This document shows positions 22,913-25,612 of a stretch of 25,612 bases of DNA, in pieces. Below the pieces are notes generated by a model, which made no database searches, was not told the origin of the DNA, and saw only the letters and a list, made by a program, of their open reading frames with translations. The DNA lies in the NCBI GenBank assembly GCA_934725535.1, contig CAKVBV010000033.1, positions 1 through 25,612 of the forward strand, in the 5' to 3' direction. Position numbers and translations under genes: made by a program. The stretch comes from an uncultured Bacteroidales bacterium (GTDB lineage Bacteria > Bacteroidota > Bacteroidia > Bacteroidales > Paludibacteraceae). Each line of letters starts with the position of its first letter. Within the stretch, counting starts at the first letter, position 1.

Positions 22913-24217
22913 ATGAATAAGTTAGGATTATTAGGATGGTGCCTCGCGATAGTTGGTGCGGGTACGATGGTGGCAGCCGAGAGACTGCAAGTGGACACGT
23001 TGGAGCATTGCCTGCGGGTGAGCGATGAGAGCCATGCGGTGTATGTGTATCATGGTGTGCCGTATGCTCATGCGGAGCGTTTTCGTGCGCCCGAATTGGT
23101 GGAGGGTATAGACGAAAAGGACAGTTATACACACAGTTATCTGACTTGTTACCAAAGACTTAACATTGCCGACCCCGCCATTCAGTACGGGGAGTCGCAC
23201 GTGGTAGTGGAAGCCGATGAGGAGTCGCCGATGACGGAGGACTGCTTGGTGCTGACGGTCAATTCGCCATATCCTTTGGACGGGGCTCGGAGTGCGGAAC
23301 TGCCTGTGTTGGTGTATATTCACGGCGGGAACTACTATGCGGGCGGTGGCGAGAAGGTGAACACCCAGTTGGCGGAGTTTGCGCTGCGAGAGCAGGTGGT
23401 GACGGTTACGGTGACGTATCGTTTGGGCGTGTTCGGGTATATGTATCAGCCTGATTCTGCGTCCGTTAACCTCGGTTTGCAGGACCAACTGACGGCATTG
23501 CGCTGGGTGAATGAGAACATTGGTCGCTTTGGGGGTGATGCGGGAAATATCACGTTGGCGGGTCAGTCGGCAGGTGCCCAGAGTGTGGTGTATTGCTTGG
23601 CAGATACGACCCGTGTGCCGATACGCAGGGCGATAGTGTTTTCTGCGCCGATGGGACTGACGACAGGGCGTTGTATTGCTACGCAAAGGACGGAGTATAT
23701 ACGTAAGTACCTGAATAAAAGAGGATTGAACGCATGGACCTGCCCTGCGGATTCGTTGTTGGCGGCTCAGTTGGCATATATGGATTCGCACCCGCAGCAG
23801 TGGCACGCGTTGCCGTTTTCGCCGACAGACTTGCCGCAGATGCCGAAGTACGGAGCGCGTGTGCATTGGCCGGAACAGGTGGTGGTGAGTGCGCAGGCGC
23901 AGGACGGGAGTATGTTCGGTCCGAAAGTGGCGTGGGGATTTGTGACGCGGAACGTGTTTATCAACCCCGCGAAACGTTATGTGCGTTACCTGCAGAAACA
24001 GGGTGTGGACGCGCAATATAACCTGTACACGTGGCAGCCGCGGGGCTCGCGTCTGCAGGCGGCGCATTGTGCGGAGTTGCCGCTGATATTAGACGGTGTG
24101 GATGAGTTTTGGATTGGTTCGTGGATAATGGGCGATGTGACGCGTGAGGAGTTGCAGCCGCTGCGCGACAAGGCGATGGACGATATAGCAGAGTTTATGA
24201 GGACGGGGGTGTGGTGA
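22913..24217 (+). CDS. Secreted type-B carboxylesterase family protein
   Basis: A 434-residue alpha/beta hydrolase with a signal peptide (MNKLGLLGWCLAIVGAGTMVAA). Family motifs: EDCLVLTV, oxyanion-hole HGGNYYAGG (His137-Gly-Gly), NLGLQDQLTALRWVNENIGRFGGDAGNITLAGQSAGA with nucleophile Ser219, Asp331 in AQDGSMFG (Glu is more usual), and His385 in AAHCAELPLI. The catalytic triad is therefore complete. It would hydrolyse carboxylic esters in the periplasm or outside the cell; the substrate is unknown. At 434 residues it is shorter than the usual 500-550, with a compact region between Ser and the acid. A good terminator follows at 24280. Confidence 0.9.
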   Translation: MNKLGLLGWCLAIVGAGTMVAAERLQVDTLEHCLRVSDESHAVYVYHGVPYAHAERFRAPELVEGIDEKDSYTHSYLTCYQRLNIADPAIQYGESHVVVEADEESPMTEDCLVLTVNSPYPLDGARSAELPVLVYIHGGNYYAGGGEKVNTQLAEFALREQVVTVTVTYRLGVFGYMYQPDSASVNLGLQDQLTALRWVNENIGRFGGDAGNITLAGQSAGAQSVVYCLADTTRVPIRRAIVFSAPMGLTTGRCIATQRTEYIRKYLNKRGLNAWTCPADSLLAAQLAYMDSHPQQWHALPFSPTDLPQMPKYGARVHWPEQVVVSAQAQDGSMFGPKVAWGFVTRNVFINPAKRYVRYLQKQGVDAQYNLYTWQPRGSRLQAAHCAELPLILDGVDEFWIGSWIMGDVTREELQPLRDKAMDDIAEFMRTGVW

Positions 24218-24279
24218 GCATCCTTGGTTCCTCCAAAAGAGAGGGGGCTGCGGTTAGAATCCGTAAGTGCTTGCAAAAG

Positions 24280-24313
24280 AGAGGATTGGCAACTGCCGGT
24301 CCTCTTTCTTTGT
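24280..24313 (+). terminator. Terminator after the carboxylesterase gene
   Basis: An 11-bp stem (AGAGGATTGGC with GCCGGTCCTCT, two G-T pairs) and a 4-nt loop at 24280-24305, followed by TTCTTTG. Confidence 0.75.
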
Positions 24314-24422
24314 ACCTGTTTCATTTTTGACCTCTACGCCCCAGTTTTTCTATGCGCTGTTATGCCAACAGAAATGGAAAACAAAAGGACTGCTCACAAA
24401 CAATGTAAGCAATCCTTCGGTG

Positions 24423-24496
24423 TAGCGGGGCCCGGGATTGAACCGGGGACCTCATGATTATGAATCATGCGCTCTAACCAGCTGAGCTACCCCGCC
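24423..24496 (-). tRNA. tRNA-Met (anticodon CAT)
   Basis: A full cloverleaf on the minus strand, 74 nt: acceptor GGCGGGG with CCCCGCT, D arm GCTC...GAGC, anticodon arm CATGA-TTCATAA-TCATG with anticodon CAT, variable loop AGGTC, and T arm CCCGG-TTCAATC-CCGGG. The first acceptor pair is G-T rather than the unpaired C-A of an initiator tRNA, so it is an elongator. CAT could in principle also be a tRNA-Ile read as AUA after lysidine modification. CCA is not encoded. Confidence 0.93.
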
Positions 24497-24547
24497 ATCG
24501 TCATTAACGCAGTGCATAAACAAAGCCTCTCTTGACGAAAGCGGCTG

Positions 24548-24579
24548 CAAAGGTACAACAAAAAAATGAGATAGCCAAA
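24548..24579 (-). promoter_or_regulatory. Promoter of the tRNA gene
   Basis: Minus strand TTTG (24576-24579), 20-nt spacer, TACCTTTG (24548-24555), about 50 nt upstream of the tRNA. Confidence 0.8.
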
Positions 24580-24853
24580 AAGTTACCTCATTTTTTTCTC
24601 GACACAACGTGAATTATGCGATTTTTTCATGTACTATCCGGTTGTGCTGCCCGATAATGTTTTTAGTGGAGGTGTATGGTGTGTCTCATAGAGGCATTGC
24701 GTGCGAATTAAAATGCAACTTTTGTTAAAACTACCGTTTTTGGAAAAGTGTAGGGAAAGTGGCGAAAAAATGAAGATTTTTTGGCATTGAGCATCAGTTA
24801 GTTACAAGCCTAAAATGCAAAATGCACGTTTTTGGCGAAAAAACGAAAATAAA
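24580..24853. other. Intergenic region without recognised features
   Basis: AT-rich sequence between the tRNA and the NfeD-like gene. No gene, RNA or clear repeat is seen apart from short A-tracts. Confidence 0.5.
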
Positions 24854-24885
24854 TTTGGATTTCAGACGATTTTGTATTATCTTTG
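24854..24885 (+). promoter_or_regulatory. Promoter of the NfeD-like gene
   Basis: TTTG (24854-24857), 20-nt spacer, TATCTTTG (24878-24885), 20 nt before the ATG. Confidence 0.82.
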
Positions 24886-24905
24886 TACTCTAAATTGAGA
24901 AGCGT

Positions 24906-25292
24906 ATGTATATAGTGTTGACGATTTTGTTGATAGTGTTTGGCGTGGTGCTGATAGTGGCGGAGTTGTTTCTGCTGCCGGGGTTCGGCATAGCGGGTGT
25001 GTGCGGATTGGCAAGCCTGGCGGGTAGCGTGGTGGTGGCATACCTGAAGTTGGCACCCGTGTATCCGTGGGCAGGGCACGTGACCTTGGCGGCGTGCATC
25101 GTGCTGACGGCGGTGGCTGTATATGCCTTTATCAAAAGCCACGCCATTGAAAAGATGGCGTTGGACACGACAATAGACTCGAAAGTGGAGTTGGCAGAGC
25201 CGGGGAAAAAGATTGAGGAACTGGAAAAAGCGGCGAAAGAAATGGGGGCGGCGGAACAGGGAAACGCCACAAAACAGGGGGATGAACATTAA
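24906..25292 (+). CDS. Short NfeD-like membrane protein
   Basis: A 128-residue protein with membrane helices at about 3-22, 27-48 and 58-76, then a charged, probably coiled tail (KKIEELEKAAKEMGAAEQ). The first helix and turn, ILLIVFGVVLIVAELFLLPGFGIAGVCGLASLAGSVVVAY, match the membrane part of NfeD proteins. The OB-fold domain usual at the C-terminus of NfeD is largely absent. In many Bacteroidetes such genes sit before a flotillin-like floA gene and help organise membrane microdomains; the window ends 320 bp later without showing floA. Stated family is inference from the helix motif. Confidence 0.7.
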   Translation: MYIVLTILLIVFGVVLIVAELFLLPGFGIAGVCGLASLAGSVVVAYLKLAPVYPWAGHVTLAACIVLTAVAVYAFIKSHAIEKMALDTTIDSKVELAEPGKKIEELEKAAKEMGAAEQGNATKQGDEH

Positions 25293-25441
25293 TATTATCG
25301 TGTAATTGACCATGAATTTTTGCGGAAATGAACACGAATTGCCGTATAATTAACCATTAATTTCCAGAAAATTTTCAGGAAAATGAACATTAATTACCGT
25401 GTAATTAGCCATTAATTTTCAGGGAAATAAACATTAATTGC
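25281..25441 (+). repeat. Degenerate AT-rich tandem repeats (44-55 bp)
   Basis: Three units (25299-25342, 25343-25397, 25398-25441) and a partial one before them share CGTRTAATT..CCAT.AATTT and a GAAA.....ACATTAATT part. The middle unit carries 11 extra bases. The last runs into TTTACCTTTGC (a -7 box at 25444-25451). Confidence 0.75.
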
Positions 25442-25501
25442 TTTACCTTTGCAGCGTGAAAGGAGAAGTATCAAAAATTAAGATGAGGAGTCAATAAGAA
25501 T

Positions 25502-25564
25502 ATGAGGATAAAGATGTCGCAAGGATGTCTTTTTTGTCGGAAGACTTGCAGGAAAAAGCGTTAA
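25502..25564 (+). CDS. Possible 20-residue Cys/Lys-rich ORF (doubtful)
   Basis: An ATG at 25502 opens a 20-codon frame (MRIKMSQGCLFCRKTCRKKR) downstream of a -7 box at 25444-25451. The Cys and Lys/Arg content is unusual, but so short a frame can arise by chance, and the stop is next to another promoter. It may be only a leader. Confidence 0.15.
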   Translation: MRIKMSQGCLFCRKTCRKKR

Positions 25565-25576
25565 TTTGTACCTTTG
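25545..25576 (+). promoter_or_regulatory. Outward promoter at the right edge
   Basis: CTTG (25545-25548), 20-nt spacer, TACCTTTG (25569-25576). It should drive a plus-strand gene starting beyond the window. Confidence 0.7.
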
Positions 25577-25612
25577 TTGTAAAAAGGAGAATTAACCTCC
25601 GGAAGGTTACAC

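Noticed and set aside
22931..24067. Minus-strand open frame (378 codons) opposite the carboxylesterase
   Set aside because: His/Arg-rich shadow translation, while the plus strand carries a complete catalytic triad and signal peptide.

Overview
The window looks like a chromosomal piece from a member of the Bacteroidales. The strongest evidence is the promoter grammar. Twelve sites have a TTTG-like -33 element, a spacer that is almost always exactly 20 nt, and a TAnnTTTG -7 box, which is the promoter of the Bacteroidetes housekeeping sigma factor. Supporting signs are few Shine-Dalgarno sites, a BspA-type leucine-rich-repeat protein with a type IX-like C-terminal domain, a PPi-dependent phosphofructokinase, and two DUF4143-type ATPases. 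The sequence probably comes from an assembly contig, because the first gene is cut short near the left edge.

Layout from left to right. Positions 1-2005 (minus): a shortened GT-C-like membrane protein and an FAD oxidoreductase of the UDP-galactopyranose mutase/protoporphyrinogen oxidase-like group, split by a one-base frameshift in a run of nine C. 2078-3584: AAA ATPase 1 with a repeat-containing leader. 3619-4938: an IS256-superfamily (IS1249-like) insertion sequence with 8-bp target duplication and doubled ends. 5183-8628 (minus): an RluA-type pseudouridine synthase and a PnuC-like transporter, then the ribosomal operon rpsF-rpsR-rplI-rpmE2. 8687-10028: AAA ATPase 2, with 33-bp repeats upstream of its promoter. 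10233-12804: a two-gene operon for a secreted LRR protein and a small protein with a C-terminal membrane anchor. 12805-14548: repeat-rich DNA around a hotdog thioesterase gene, including a 262-bp MITE with 9-bp target duplication. 14549-19671: pnp, then pfp overlapping a gene for a secreted helical-repeat protein. 19967-21753 (minus): a small outer-membrane barrel protein and ldhA-type D-lactate dehydrogenase. 22125-24217: a PlsC-type acyltransferase and a secreted carboxylesterase. 24423-24496: tRNA with anticodon CAT. 24854-25292: a short NfeD-like membrane protein. The right edge carries degenerate AT-rich tandem repeats and an outward promoter.

Most coding genes are conserved housekeeping or envelope genes. 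The unusual content is intergenic: (i) a family of GC-rich palindromes with a 19-bp core, eight copies, five of them followed by a second small hairpin of variable sequence; (ii) 11-bp, helically phased repeats at two distant loci in opposite orientation, next to a CTTAACCCGA motif and, at one locus, a perfect 26-bp hairpin; (iii) a MITE; (iv) 33-bp repeats at the control regions of both ATPase genes. No complete new defence or biosynthetic system is visible.
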